From contig DKWE01000099.1 of NCBI GenBank assembly GCA_002491565.1, forward strand, positions 1,717-37,680: 35,964 nucleotides of DNA, given 5' to 3'. The notes under the pieces were generated by a model, which was not told the origin of the DNA, made no database searches, and saw only the letters and a list, made by a program, of their open reading frames with translations. This DNA is from Lachnospiraceae bacterium UBA7160. GTDB lineage: Bacteria > Bacillota > Clostridia > Lachnospirales > Lachnospiraceae. Positions 6,968 through 14,345 of the stretch are shown piece after piece (position 1 is the stretch's first letter; the number at the start of each line of letters is the position of its first letter). The position numbers and the translations under genes are program-made.

Positions 6968-9598
6968 ATGCAGAAATGGGTTTATATGTTTACGGAAGGC
7001 AACGCAAACATGAGAAACCTGCTCGGTGGCAAGGGCGCGAATCTTGCAGAGATGACCAACCTTGGACTTCCGGTACCGCAGGGCTTCACGATCACGACAG
7101 AGGCCTGCACGCAGTACTATGAGGATGGCCGGCAGATCAACGATGAGATCATGGGCCAGATCATGGAAGCAGTTGCGAAGATGGAGGAGATCACCGGGAA
7201 GAAGTTTGGTGACAAGGAGAACCCGCTGCTCGTTTCCGTCCGTTCCGGTGCGCGTGCATCGATGCCGGGCATGATGGACACAATCCTGAACCTCGGTCTG
7301 AACGAAGAGGTTGTGGAAGTGCTCGCTGCAAAGTCGGGCAATCCGCGCTGGGCATGGGACTGCTATCGCAGATTTATCCAGATGTTCTCGGATGTGGTTA
7401 TGGAGGTCGGCAAGAAGTATTTTGAAGAGCTGATCGACAATATGAAGGCGGCTAAGGGCGTGACGCAGGACGTCGAGCTGACCGCTGACGATTTGAAGGA
7501 GCTGGCAAACCAGTTCAAGGCAGAGTACAAGGAGAAGATTGGAGAGGACTTCCCGACTGATCCGAAGGTACAGCTTTATGAGGCAATCAAGGCTGTATTC
7601 CGTTCCTGGGACAACCCGCGTGCGAATGTATACCGCCGCGACAACGATATCCCGTATTCCTGGGGTACCGCAGTCAACGTGCAGATGATGGCATTCGGAA
7701 ATATGGGCGATACCTCCGGCACGGGCGTTGCATTTACGCGTGACCCGGCTACCGGCGAGCGTCGTCTGATGGGTGAGTTCCTGATGAATGCGCAGGGCGA
7801 GGATGTTGTTGCAGGTGTCCGGACTCCGCAGAAGATCGACCAGCTCAAGGATGTGATGCCGGAGGTTTACGAGCAGTTCACAAAGATCTGCGCGACTCTG
7901 GAGGATCACTACAGAGATATGCAGGATATGGAGTTCACGATTGAGGACCGCCATCTGTACATGCTGCAGACCCGTAACGGCAAGCGTACTGCGCAGGCAG
8001 CATTGAAGATCGCGTGCGATCTTGTTGACGAGGGCATGATCACGGAGCAGAAGGCAGTCGCTATGATCGACCCGCGTAACCTTGACACGCTGCTTCATCC
8101 GCAGTTTGACCAGGCTTCTCTGGTTCGCGCGTATCCGGCAGGCAAGGCACTCGGAGCATCTCCGGGAGCTGCATGCGGACAGATCGTATTTACCGCTGAG
8201 GATGCGAAGGACTGGCATGCGAAGGGCAAGAAGGTCGTTCTGGTGCGTCTTGAGACCTCTCCGGAGGATATCGAGGGTATGAAGAGCGCAGAGGGTATCC
8301 TGACCGTTCGCGGCGGCATGACGAGCCATGCGGCAGTTGTGGCAAGAGGTATGGGCACCTGCTGTGTATCCGGCTGCGGCGACATCGTGATGGATGAGGC
8401 AAATAAGAAGTTTACACTGTCAGGCAAGGAGTACCACGAGGGAGACTGGATTTCGATCGATGGCTCCACCGGAAATATTTACGACGGCGTCATCCCGACC
8501 GTGGATGCGACGATCGCAGGCGAGTTCGGCCGTATCATGGGCTGGGCGGACAAGTACCGCAGACTGAAGGTCAGAACGAATGCAGATACACCGCATGATG
8601 CAAAGAAGGCAAGAGAGCTTGGCGCAGAGGGCATCGGCCTTTGCCGTACCGAGCATATGTTCTTCGAGGGCGATCGGATCGACGCATTCCGTGAGATGAT
8701 CTGCTCCGATACCGTAGAGGAGAGAGAGCGTGCACTTGCGAAGATTCTGCCGGTACAGCAGAGCGACTTCGAGAAGCTGTATGAGGCGCTTGAGGGCAAT
8801 CCTGTGACGATCCGTTTCCTGGATCCGCCGCTTCATGAGTTCGTTCCGCAGACAGAGGAAGAGATCGAGAAGCTTGCCGAGACACAGGGCAAGACCGTAG
8901 AGCAGATCAAGTCGATCATAGATTCTCTGCACGAGTTCAACCCGATGATGGGCCACCGCGGTGTCCGTCTGGCGGTTACGTATCCGGAGATTGCAAAGAT
9001 GCAGACACAGGCAGTCATCCGTGCGGCGATCAATGTGAAGAAGAAGCATCCGGACTGGCATGTATGCCCGGAGATCATGATCCCGCTGATCGGTGATGAC
9101 CGTGAGCTGAAGTTCGCGAAGAAGACGGTCGTTGAGACGGCTGATGCAGAGATCGCAGCGGCAGGCAGCGATCTGACCTACGAGGTAGGTACGATGATCG
9201 AGATCCCGCGTGCAGCTCTGACGGCAGACGCGATCGCGAAGGACGCAGATTTCTTCTGCTTCGGCACGAACGATCTGACGCAGATGACCTTCGGCTTCTC
9301 GCGTGATGACGCGGGCAAGTTCCTGGAGGCATACTACAAGAGAAAAATCTTTGAGAACGATCCGTTCGCGAAGCTGGATCAGAATGGCGTCGGCAAGCTG
9401 ATGGAGATGGCGATCGACCTTGGCAAGAGGGAGAATCCGGATCTTCACATCGGTATCTGCGGCGAGCATGGCGGAGACCCGTCTTCGGTAGAGTACTGCC
9501 ACAAGATCGGCCTTGACTATGTGTCCTGCTCCCCGTTCCGTGTACCAATCGCAAGACTGGCAGCAGCACAGGCGGCGATCGCGGAGATGAATCAGTAA
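6968..9598 (+). CDS. ppdK: Pyruvate, phosphate dikinase
   Basis: Interconverts PEP, AMP and PPi with pyruvate, ATP and phosphate. In PPi-glycolysis it works in the ATP-forming direction and returns phosphate. The N-terminal ATP-grasp domain has SVRSGARASMPGMMDTI. The swivelling phosphohistidine domain has GGMTSHAAVVARG with His454. The C-terminal PEP/pyruvate barrel ends with GICGEHGGDP, with Cys831. These positions match the family reference from C. symbiosum (His455, Cys831) almost exactly, which supports the ATG at 6968 and 876 residues. AGGAGG (6952-6957) is 10 bases from this ATG but only 1 base from the in-frame ATG at 6959. The Thr next to the catalytic His, a regulatory site in plants, is present. 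No regulatory kinase gene is visible. Codon bias suggests high expression. Confidence 0.97.
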   Translation: MQKWVYMFTEGNANMRNLLGGKGANLAEMTNLGLPVPQGFTITTEACTQYYEDGRQINDEIMGQIMEAVAKMEEITGKKFGDKENPLLVSVRSGARASMPGMMDTILNLGLNEEVVEVLAAKSGNPRWAWDCYRRFIQMFSDVVMEVGKKYFEELIDNMKAAKGVTQDVELTADDLKELANQFKAEYKEKIGEDFPTDPKVQLYEAIKAVFRSWDNPRANVYRRDNDIPYSWGTAVNVQMMAFGNMGDTSGTGVAFTRDPATGERRLMGEFLMNAQGEDVVAGVRTPQKIDQLKDVMPEVYEQFTKICATLEDHYRDMQDMEFTIEDRHLYMLQTRNGKRTAQAALKIACDLVDEGMITEQKAVAMIDPRNLDTLLHPQFDQASLVRAYPAGKALGASPGAACGQIVFTAEDAKDWHAKGKKVVLVRLETSPEDIEGMKSAEGILTVRGGMTSHAAVVARGMGTCCVSGCGDIVMDEANKKFTLSGKEYHEGDWISIDGSTGNIYDGVIPTVDATIAGEFGRIMGWADKYRRLKVRTNADTPHDAKKARELGAEGIGLCRTEHMFFEGDRIDAFREMICSDTVEERERALAKILPVQQSDFEKLYEALEGNPVTIRFLDPPLHEFVPQTEEEIEKLAETQGKTVEQIKSIIDSLHEFNPMMGHRGVRLAVTYPEIAKMQTQAVIRAAINVKKKHPDWHVCPEIMIPLIGDDRELKFAKKTVVETADAEIAAAGSDLTYEVGTMIEIPRAALTADAIAKDADFFCFGTNDLTQMTFGFSRDDAGKFLEAYYKRKIFENDPFAKLDQNGVGKLMEMAIDLGKRENPDLHIGICGEHGGDPSSVEYCHKIGLDYVSCSPFRVPIARLAAAQAAIAEMNQ

Positions 9599-9619
9599 GT
9601 TGAAAAATAAGCAGTGGCT

Positions 9620-9655
9620 CCTGACAGGTGAGAAATCACTTGTCAGGGTTTCTGG
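9620..9655 (+). terminator. Hairpin after ppdK
   Basis: A 12-bp stem (9620-9631 with 9636-9647, one G-T pair) closed by a GAAA tetraloop, followed by GTTTCTGG. The stem is strong and the T run weak. Confidence 0.65.
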
Positions 9656-9705
9656 TTCAAACTTTCTGCATAACAATTGAGAAGGATTTGAGCGTTTTCA
9701 GTATG

Positions 9706-9740
9706 AAAAAGGAGCACCGAATTTCGATGCTCCTTTTCTT
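9706..9740. terminator. Bidirectional terminator between ppdK and the glycosylase gene
   Basis: AAAAGGAGCA (9707-9716) pairs with TGCTCCTTTT (9728-9737). The A run on one side and the T run on the other allow termination of both convergent transcripts. The rest of 9599-9890 holds no gene I can support. Confidence 0.75.
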
Positions 9741-9890
9741 AACCCTGCAGCATGTTTGAAACAGCTGGTTTATAATCCAAATACAGCAATCAAAAGGATG
9801 AAAACGGATCCAGTGATTGCTCACCGGAAGCTAGTAAAATAAGGCGATTATCTAGAACTTGTTTGAAAAATGCTTTCTGCCAGATATGTG

Positions 9891-10442
9891 TCACAATTCG
9901 CGGTATTTCTCCTGAATTTTCCGGAAGTCCTCTTTGGCCTCTTCCAGCTTCGCCGGGTCACGCAGGATCGCAGAGGGATGGTATACGGCGGTCAGCCAGG
10001 TATTTTTACGGAAAAGAAAGGTCCCGTGCTCCCGCGTGATCCGGTAGTCCGGGCGGATGATTCGCTGTGCGGCAATTCTTCCGAGGCAGACCATGATTTG
10101 GGGCCTGATCAGCAGCGTCTCATATTTCAGATAGGCGATGCAGGCTTCCTGTTCCTCCGGGAGCGGATCACGGTTTTTGGGCGGGTGGCATTTTACGATG
10201 TTGGTCAGATAGATGTCCTGCCGGCGCAGGCCAATTTCTGCCAGCAGCTCGTCGAATACAGTTCCGGAAGGGCCGGTGAAGGGGACTCCATCCCGATCTT
10301 CGTTGTATCCCGGTGCTTCCGCGATAAACATCATGCGGGCATCGAGCGAACCCTTTCCCATGACAGAGTGATTCCGTGTGCCGGAAAGAGGGCATCTTGG
10401 ACAGTGATCTACGAAATTTTTTAATTCCTCATAGGTATACAT
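9891..10442 (-). CDS. Type 4 uracil-DNA glycosylase, Fe-S containing
   Basis: Removes uracil from DNA as the first step of base excision repair. The four cysteines expected to hold a [4Fe-4S] cluster are at C14, C17 (HCPRCPL), C85 (IVKCHPPKNR) and C101 (QEACIAYL). The active-site loop is AEAPGYNEDRDGVPFTGPSG (residues 41-60), and the DNA-binding motif HPSAILR is near the C-terminus. At 183 residues the length fits the family. The gene converges on ppdK across the terminator at 9706. GAGAGGAAA lies upstream of the ATG. Confidence 0.93.
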   Translation of the reverse strand: MYTYEELKNFVDHCPRCPLSGTRNHSVMGKGSLDARMMFIAEAPGYNEDRDGVPFTGPSGTVFDELLAEIGLRRQDIYLTNIVKCHPPKNRDPLPEEQEACIAYLKYETLLIRPQIMVCLGRIAAQRIIRPDYRITREHGTFLFRKNTWLTAVYHPSAILRDPAKLEEAKEDFRKIQEKYREL

Positions 10443-10546
10443 GAAACAGTTTCCTCTCTATGCAATTTCCATTATAAGGCAATACAAACAGCGATACGGA
10501 ACGCTTGGGATAGCTTGTTGTGTAGTAGTTTGATTATGTGTTAGTT

Positions 10547-10552
10547 TATAAT
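10547..10552 (+). promoter_or_regulatory. Possible -10 element before the small gene pair
   Basis: A perfect TATAAT in AT-rich DNA about 100 bases upstream of the GTG at 10651. I find no good -35 at 16-18 bases, so the promoter call is weak. The rest of 10443-10650 shows no gene. Confidence 0.35.
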
Positions 10553-10650
10553 GAATGAAATAAAAATGCAAGGATTCTCTATTTTTTCCAACAGTTTTTC
10601 GTCCTGAGACGTTCTATAAATGAAGACCAAAGAGAGGAGCAGAAAACACC

Positions 10651-10764
10651 GTGATTGAGGAATTGTATGAAGCCTTTGGTAAGGAGCTGCTTTTGTGGGG
10701 AAACTCCCTGACCGGGAGCAGAGAGAGGGCGGAAAGTATTTTGCAAAGCAGCGCGTGTATCTGA
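10651..10764 (+). CDS. Short upstream frame, possible zero-frame part of a frameshifted gene
   Basis: A 37-codon frame begins with GTG, 11 bases after GAGGAG, and ends at TGA 10762-10764. It reads VIEELYEAFGKELLLWGN and then becomes low in coding character. At 10698-10704 it contains G GGA AAC in the phase needed for a -1 shift. Such a shift enters the frame of the next feature and would give a 103-residue product. It could also be an unused frame upstream of an independent GTG start. Confidence 0.35.
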   Translation: MIEELYEAFGKELLLWGNSLTGSRERAESILQSSACI

Positions 10765-10961
10765 CAGACCCAAAGCTTGACATTGCAGCCCTCCTTGCAA
10801 AGCAGGTGCAGTTTGTGACACCGGCTGCGCTGATCGTAGAGGAACTGATGCCGGATGCGGCACTGCTGTTTGAGGAGTCGGCGGATCTGGTTGTCGTTCC
10901 AGCGGGCTATGCGCTGGTGCGCGGAGAAAGTCCGGGTGAAGGGCTGCATCATGAAAAATAA
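10695..10961 (+). CDS. Unrecognised small protein (GTG start or frameshift product)
   Basis: I do not recognise the family. The 88-residue product has a compact globular middle with hydrophobic strands (AALLAKQVQFVTPAALIVEE, ADLVVVPAGYALVRG). The GTG at 10695 lies 8 bases after AAGGAG (10681-10686), so independent initiation is possible. The same AAGGAG lies 11 bases before a -1 slippery heptamer, so it may instead stimulate frameshifting from the upstream frame. It overlaps the next gene by 11 bases, which suggests translational coupling. Confidence 0.6.
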   Translation: MGKLPDREQREGGKYFAKQRVYLTDPKLDIAALLAKQVQFVTPAALIVEELMPDAALLFEESADLVVVPAGYALVRGESPGEGLHHEK

Positions 10962-11253
10962 GACGAGTGTTGTGGTGGATCGGGTAGCTCTCGATGCCTG
11001 CGAGGATGGACTGCTGGTGGCGAACTGTGCAATGGTGAAAGTCGCAGAGGATATCATGCTGGAAGACATCGTCCAAAAGATGGAGATTCAGAATTGCGCG
11101 CGCGTGATTTGTTCCGAAGAGCAGAAGAGCACACTGGAGCTTGTGAGTAAAAATGTGGCAGTGATTGGTCCGGACGAGGAAGATGGAGGGAAGGACAGTC
11201 CGGAAGAAGAGAAGAAGACTTATGTGATCAATTCTGATTGTTACAGGATGTAA
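10951..11253 (+). CDS. Unrecognised small protein, partner of the preceding gene
   Basis: A 100-residue product of unknown function. The core, residues about 5-70, alternates short strands and helices (VVVDRVALDACEDGLLVANC, NVAVIGPDEE) and has four Cys (C15, C26, C48, C55), one more near the end (C97), and an acidic stretch (EEDGGKDSPEEEKK). The C-terminus is YVINSDCYRM. The ATG overlaps the end of the preceding frame and GTGAAGGG lies 7 bases upstream, so the two genes are probably made together. No transmembrane segment or signal peptide. Confidence 0.7.
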   Translation: MKNKTSVVVDRVALDACEDGLLVANCAMVKVAEDIMLEDIVQKMEIQNCARVICSEEQKSTLELVSKNVAVIGPDEEDGGKDSPEEEKKTYVINSDCYRM

Positions 11254-11295
11254 AAGACGCGGGCGGCAGAGGGGGCGTTATTTTTAAATAAAGGC

Positions 11296-11324
11296 TTGAC
11301 AAAACTCCTGAAACATATTACAAT
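11296..11324 (+). promoter_or_regulatory. Strong sigma-A promoter for the SleB-type hydrolase
   Basis: TTGACA (11296-11301), a 17-base spacer and TACAAT (11319-11324). Downstream, GTAAC occurs twice (11331 and 11352) among several TAAC words, which could be an operator, but I cannot assign a regulator. Confidence 0.85.
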
Positions 11325-11421
11325 ACTCCCGTAACATGATTTAACAATTACGTAACAAATTTTAACGACTAAGAAATTTTTGCACTGTTAGATTTGTGTA
11401 GGAATTACAGGAGAGATTGTT

Positions 11422-13137
11422 ATGAGAAGGAAAAAATTAAGTACGGCAGGCGCAGTGATGGCAGCGGCATCAATGCTGCTCAGCCCGGCGGCCATGGCGA
11501 AGGAAGATATTATAGCAGTCCCGCATCAGCAGCAGGAAGCGTGGGAGGAGCTTGCAGTGCCAAACGACGACGTAGTCGATACGGGAGTCAATATCCGGAG
11601 TGCGGCGAGTGAGGACAGCCGGGTCATCGGCTATCTGTACCAGGGAAGTGCAGCCTGGGTGCTGAAGCAGGGCGAAGAGTGGACCGAGGTATATTCCGGT
11701 GGTCTGACCGGATTTGTGAAGAATGAATATCTGGTATTTGGCCAGACTGCAAAGGATATGGCGCTTGGACACGGTTTGGAGGGTGTGGCGACGACCTGGG
11801 AGGATGTCAAGGTATACTCCGAGGGAAATGAGACTGCGGAGGTAGTCGATTCTCTGGACTATGGCGATTCGCTGATCCTCACACAGGATTACGGACACTG
11901 GCTGCAGGTACAGCGCGGAGCGGACAACGTCGCATATGTATCTTCAGAGGATGTTTCCCGCGTGCTGTTGCTGGATGCGGCTGTTCCTACTGATGCGATG
12001 CGCCGGGAGATGGAAGGCGGATCTTCTGAGGGCAGTTCTGCAGCGCCCCTTTCCAGCCCGGACAGTGACGGAACATCGCTTACAGAGGATGGGAATTATG
12101 ATCATAACGAAGCGTATCCGGACAGCAGCAATGGCAGCGAGACGTATCCGGACGACAGCAACGGCGGTGAGGCATATCCAGATGACAATGGCAGCGACGG
12201 TGGAGACAGTTGGTCAGATAACGGAGAGACAGAGCCGTATATTCCGGATGATTCCTATGATGACACCTGGGATGGCTCAGAGGATGGCGGCGACGACTAC
12301 TACGATGCTGACGCGGATACCGTCATAGACGGTTCAGACGATTCATCGTATGACGATGGCGGCGACGACTATTATGATGCAGACAGCTCTTCCGACGGGA
12401 GCAGCGCGGACGGCTCCTGGGATGGCAGCGATGCGGACGGCTCAGACAGCTCCTGGGATGGCAGCGGCGCGGATAGCACAGACAGCTCTTCCGGTGACAG
12501 CGGCACAGCGGATGATTCTGCCGACGGATACATAACGACAGGTGAGGACGGCAGCTATTACGATCCTGATACAGGGATATATTATGATGCATCCACGGGC
12601 CTTTACTATGATTCGGGTACAGGGATTCTCTACGATGCCTGGTGGAATCCGGTGAACCAGGATACGGCGACGCCGTCAACGGAAGCGCCTGCAGAGACCG
12701 ACGCAGCGCAGGATACCTGGACACCAGAGGAGACCGACGCACCGCAGGATACCTGGACACCGGAAGAGACGGATGCACCGCAGACGGATGCACCGGCAGC
12801 GACCGGCTCGGATGATACTTCTCTGTTAGCGGCTTTGATTTACTGCGAAGCGGGCAACCAGAGCTACGATGGAATGGTTGCGGTTGGTGCGGTTGTGATG
12901 AACCGTGTCAACAGCGCCTCCTTCCCCAATTCCATCAGCGAGGTAATATACCAGAGCGGCCAGTTTACACCGGCTTACAGCGGCAGCCTTGCAAGCGCGT
13001 TGGCAAACGGCGTCCCCAGCGCCTGTTACGATGCGGCAGTAGCAGCAATGAACGGAGAGAACCCGATTGGAAATGCCCTCTATTTCAATACAGGTTCCGG
13101 TACCGGCATGAAGTTAGGAGACCACCAGTTCTTTTAA
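11422..13137 (+). CDS. Secreted SH3/SleB-type cell wall hydrolase with long repeat linker
   Basis: Predicted exported peptidoglycan hydrolase of 571 residues. A signal peptide (cleavage near AAMA-KED, residue 26) is followed by two bacterial SH3 domains (about 50-105 and 125-170), wall-binding modules. A Ser/Asp/Gly/Tyr-rich linker (about 190-465) has a 10-residue repeat around YPDDSNG, SWDGS repeats, four octamers of the YYDxxTGx type (379-410) and a 12-residue TDAPQDTWTPEE repeat. The C-terminal domain (about 466-571) matches SleB/Hydrolase_2, with CEAGNQSYDGMVAVGAVVMN holding the expected catalytic Glu, and ends at KLGDHQFF. Not necessarily a spore cortex enzyme, because many vegetative hydrolases share this domain. 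AGGAGAG lies 6 bases before the ATG. Confidence 0.9.
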   Translation: MRRKKLSTAGAVMAAASMLLSPAAMAKEDIIAVPHQQQEAWEELAVPNDDVVDTGVNIRSAASEDSRVIGYLYQGSAAWVLKQGEEWTEVYSGGLTGFVKNEYLVFGQTAKDMALGHGLEGVATTWEDVKVYSEGNETAEVVDSLDYGDSLILTQDYGHWLQVQRGADNVAYVSSEDVSRVLLLDAAVPTDAMRREMEGGSSEGSSAAPLSSPDSDGTSLTEDGNYDHNEAYPDSSNGSETYPDDSNGGEAYPDDNGSDGGDSWSDNGETEPYIPDDSYDDTWDGSEDGGDDYYDADADTVIDGSDDSSYDDGGDDYYDADSSSDGSSADGSWDGSDADGSDSSWDGSGADSTDSSSGDSGTADDSADGYITTGEDGSYYDPDTGIYYDASTGLYYDSGTGILYDAWWNPVNQDTATPSTEAPAETDAAQDTWTPEETDAPQDTWTPEETDAPQTDAPAATGSDDTSLLAALIYCEAGNQSYDGMVAVGAVVMNRVNSASFPNSISEVIYQSGQFTPAYSGSLASALANGVPSACYDAAVAAMNGENPIGNALYFNTGSGTGMKLGDHQFF

Positions 13138-13166
13138 GATTCCATCTACAAGGAAATACAAACGAT

Positions 13167-13205
13167 GCGGCAGCACCCCAGATATATGAGGTGCTGCCGC
13201 TTTTT
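13167..13205 (+). terminator. Intrinsic terminator after the hydrolase gene
   Basis: Perfect 11-bp GC-rich stem (GCGGCAGCACC with GGTGCTGCCGC) around a 12-base loop, then five T. Confidence 0.93.
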
Positions 13206-13243
13206 CAGTCCCCCTGTATCTTACAGCATTTTTCAAGCACGCT

Positions 13244-13669
13244 CTAGTTCTCCCGGTATCTGATTTTGAATTTTTCCGGGTGATCTTTGATGTTATTTCT
13301 CTTATCACTGACTTCTGAATCCGTTTCTGATACATAGTCAAAGCAATAGGCAGCTTTTCCTTTCCGGTAATTTTTTTCAGATGAATAAACTGTGACCGAC
13401 AAACTACTGGGATATCCATGCTCATCAAAGGAAAAACGGACGGACTTAAAATTATTGTTCAGTACTTTTTGGATGATCTGGTTTGTGCAGCTGCCGCGGT
13501 TTGCGATGGTTGTCCAGTCTGCAATCACAGAGATGGACTCGGAATAACAGTTTTCTGTCGCTATGCGCGAAGTATTCAGGACATCCATTTCCTGAAATTC
13601 GAGGGAACATCCACAAAGTCCCGTCGATAATGTAAGTGCAAGAGCCGCAATAGATCTGCTTTTTTTCAT
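13244..13669 (-). CDS. Small predicted lipoprotein of unknown function
   Basis: A 141-residue product starting MKKSRSIAALALTL, with lipobox GLCGC placing the lipidated Cys near residue 21. The mature part has no domain I recognise. The ATG at 13669 is 7 bases from GGAGG; an upstream in-frame Met (13693) has no ribosome binding site. It is divergent from a small XRE regulator and shares with it an inverted repeat, so the regulator may control it. Confidence 0.8.
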   Translation of the reverse strand: MKKSRSIAALALTLSTGLCGCSLEFQEMDVLNTSRIATENCYSESISVIADWTTIANRGSCTNQIIQKVLNNNFKSVRFSFDEHGYPSSLSVTVYSSEKNYRKGKAAYCFDYVSETDSEVSDKRNNIKDHPEKFKIRYREN

Positions 13670-13694
13670 GATGTTACCTCCGTGCCTAACCAAA

Positions 13695-13756
13695 TGGTTT
13701 GTTTTTGGGAGAATTATAGCATTTAATGGTAAAATTTGGAATCAAAAAACAAACCA
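13695..13756. promoter_or_regulatory. Shared operator candidate between lipoprotein and XRE genes
   Basis: TGGTTTGTTTTTGG (13695-13708) and CAAAAAACAAACCA (13743-13756) are reverse complements at 13 of 14 positions. They flank an AT-rich centre with TATAAT on the - strand and TAAAAT on the + strand, as expected for two divergent promoters under one repressor. The XRE protein encoded next to it is the obvious candidate. Confidence 0.55.
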
Positions 13757-13772
13757 AACGGTGAGGCGAAAA

Positions 13773-13991
13773 ATGTATTACAAACGGATAAAGGATATGC
13801 GAGTCGACCATGACCTGCGCCAAAGAGATGTGGCGGAAGTTCTGGAATGTCATGAGGGCGTATATCGAAGATACGAAAATGGTGCGAGAGATATCCCATT
13901 GTGGGCTTTAGTAAAGCTGTCAAAATTTTATGACGTCAGTGTGGACTATCTTCTGGGCATTACGGATAGCAAAAGAAAATATGGCGAGTGA
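13773..13991 (+). CDS. Small XRE-family transcriptional regulator
   Basis: A 72-residue protein that is almost only a helix-turn-helix domain: LRQRDVAEVLECHEGVYRRY is the helix pair, and WALVKLSKFYDVSVDYLLGI is the usual C-terminal part. GGTGAGG is 6 bases before the ATG. It has no extra sensing domain, so it probably acts as a simple repressor, perhaps of itself and of the divergent lipoprotein gene. Confidence 0.88.
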   Translation: MYYKRIKDMRVDHDLRQRDVAEVLECHEGVYRRYENGARDIPLWALVKLSKFYDVSVDYLLGITDSKRKYGE

Positions 13992-13992
13992 G

Positions 13993-14023
13993 GGCTATCG
14001 GAGTTTGTATCGATAGCCTTTTT
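13993..14023 (+). terminator. Intrinsic terminator after the XRE gene
   Basis: Perfect 8-bp stem GGCTATCG/CGATAGCC, 10-base loop, then five T. It isolates spo0A from upstream transcription. Confidence 0.9.
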
Positions 14024-14118
14024 CTGTGTGTTGCATCAAAAATGTTACAGAAAAGTTGAAGAAAGATCAAAAAGAACCGTAACAAAATGTGCTCCTGAGC
14101 GTTTTCTCTAGCGGAGCA

Positions 14119-14130
14119 TTTGTCGATGTA
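14119..14130 (+). promoter_or_regulatory. Possible 0A box upstream of spo0A
   Basis: TTTGTCGATGTA resembles the Spo0A-binding consensus TTTGTCRAANAA. A second, weaker TGACGAA follows at 14131. Autoregulation of spo0A is well known, but this is a motif match only. Confidence 0.4.
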
Positions 14131-14228
14131 TGACGAAATGTGAGAGATGCCGCCGCATGTCGGAGCATGATGCCGAAGAAGGGCGGAACATGCGAACGAT
14201 TCTTCTTTTATCGGAGGAAAGGTTGGGA

Positions 14229-14234
14229 TATAAT
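14229..14234 (+). promoter_or_regulatory. Possible -10 of the spo0A promoter
   Basis: TATAAT, with TTTATC 16 bases upstream as a poor -35. I could not find a clear sigma-H promoter in 14024-14345. Otherwise this gap holds only an imperfect hairpin around 14085-14121 and no gene. Confidence 0.4.
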
Positions 14235-14345
14235 ACACATAGTTCCTGCACCTGACATTTTTTGGCACAGGGATGTCCAAAATGCAGTGGTGCAGCGGCA
14301 AATGCAAAGCAGATGAATTAGGGAAATCTGGGGAGGAGTATCAAA

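Noticed and set aside
6950..9676. Long - strand frames of 459 and 418 codons opposite ppdK
   Set aside because: They are shadows of biased codon use in a highly expressed gene, lack ribosome binding sites, and encode Arg/His/Leu-rich sequence without domains.
9870..10424. A 184-codon + strand frame
   Set aside because: Antisense to the uracil-DNA glycosylase gene, which has all its motifs.
12323..12793. A 156-codon - strand frame and + strand frames opposite the hydrolase linker
   Set aside because: Produced by the repetitive linker sequence read in other frames.
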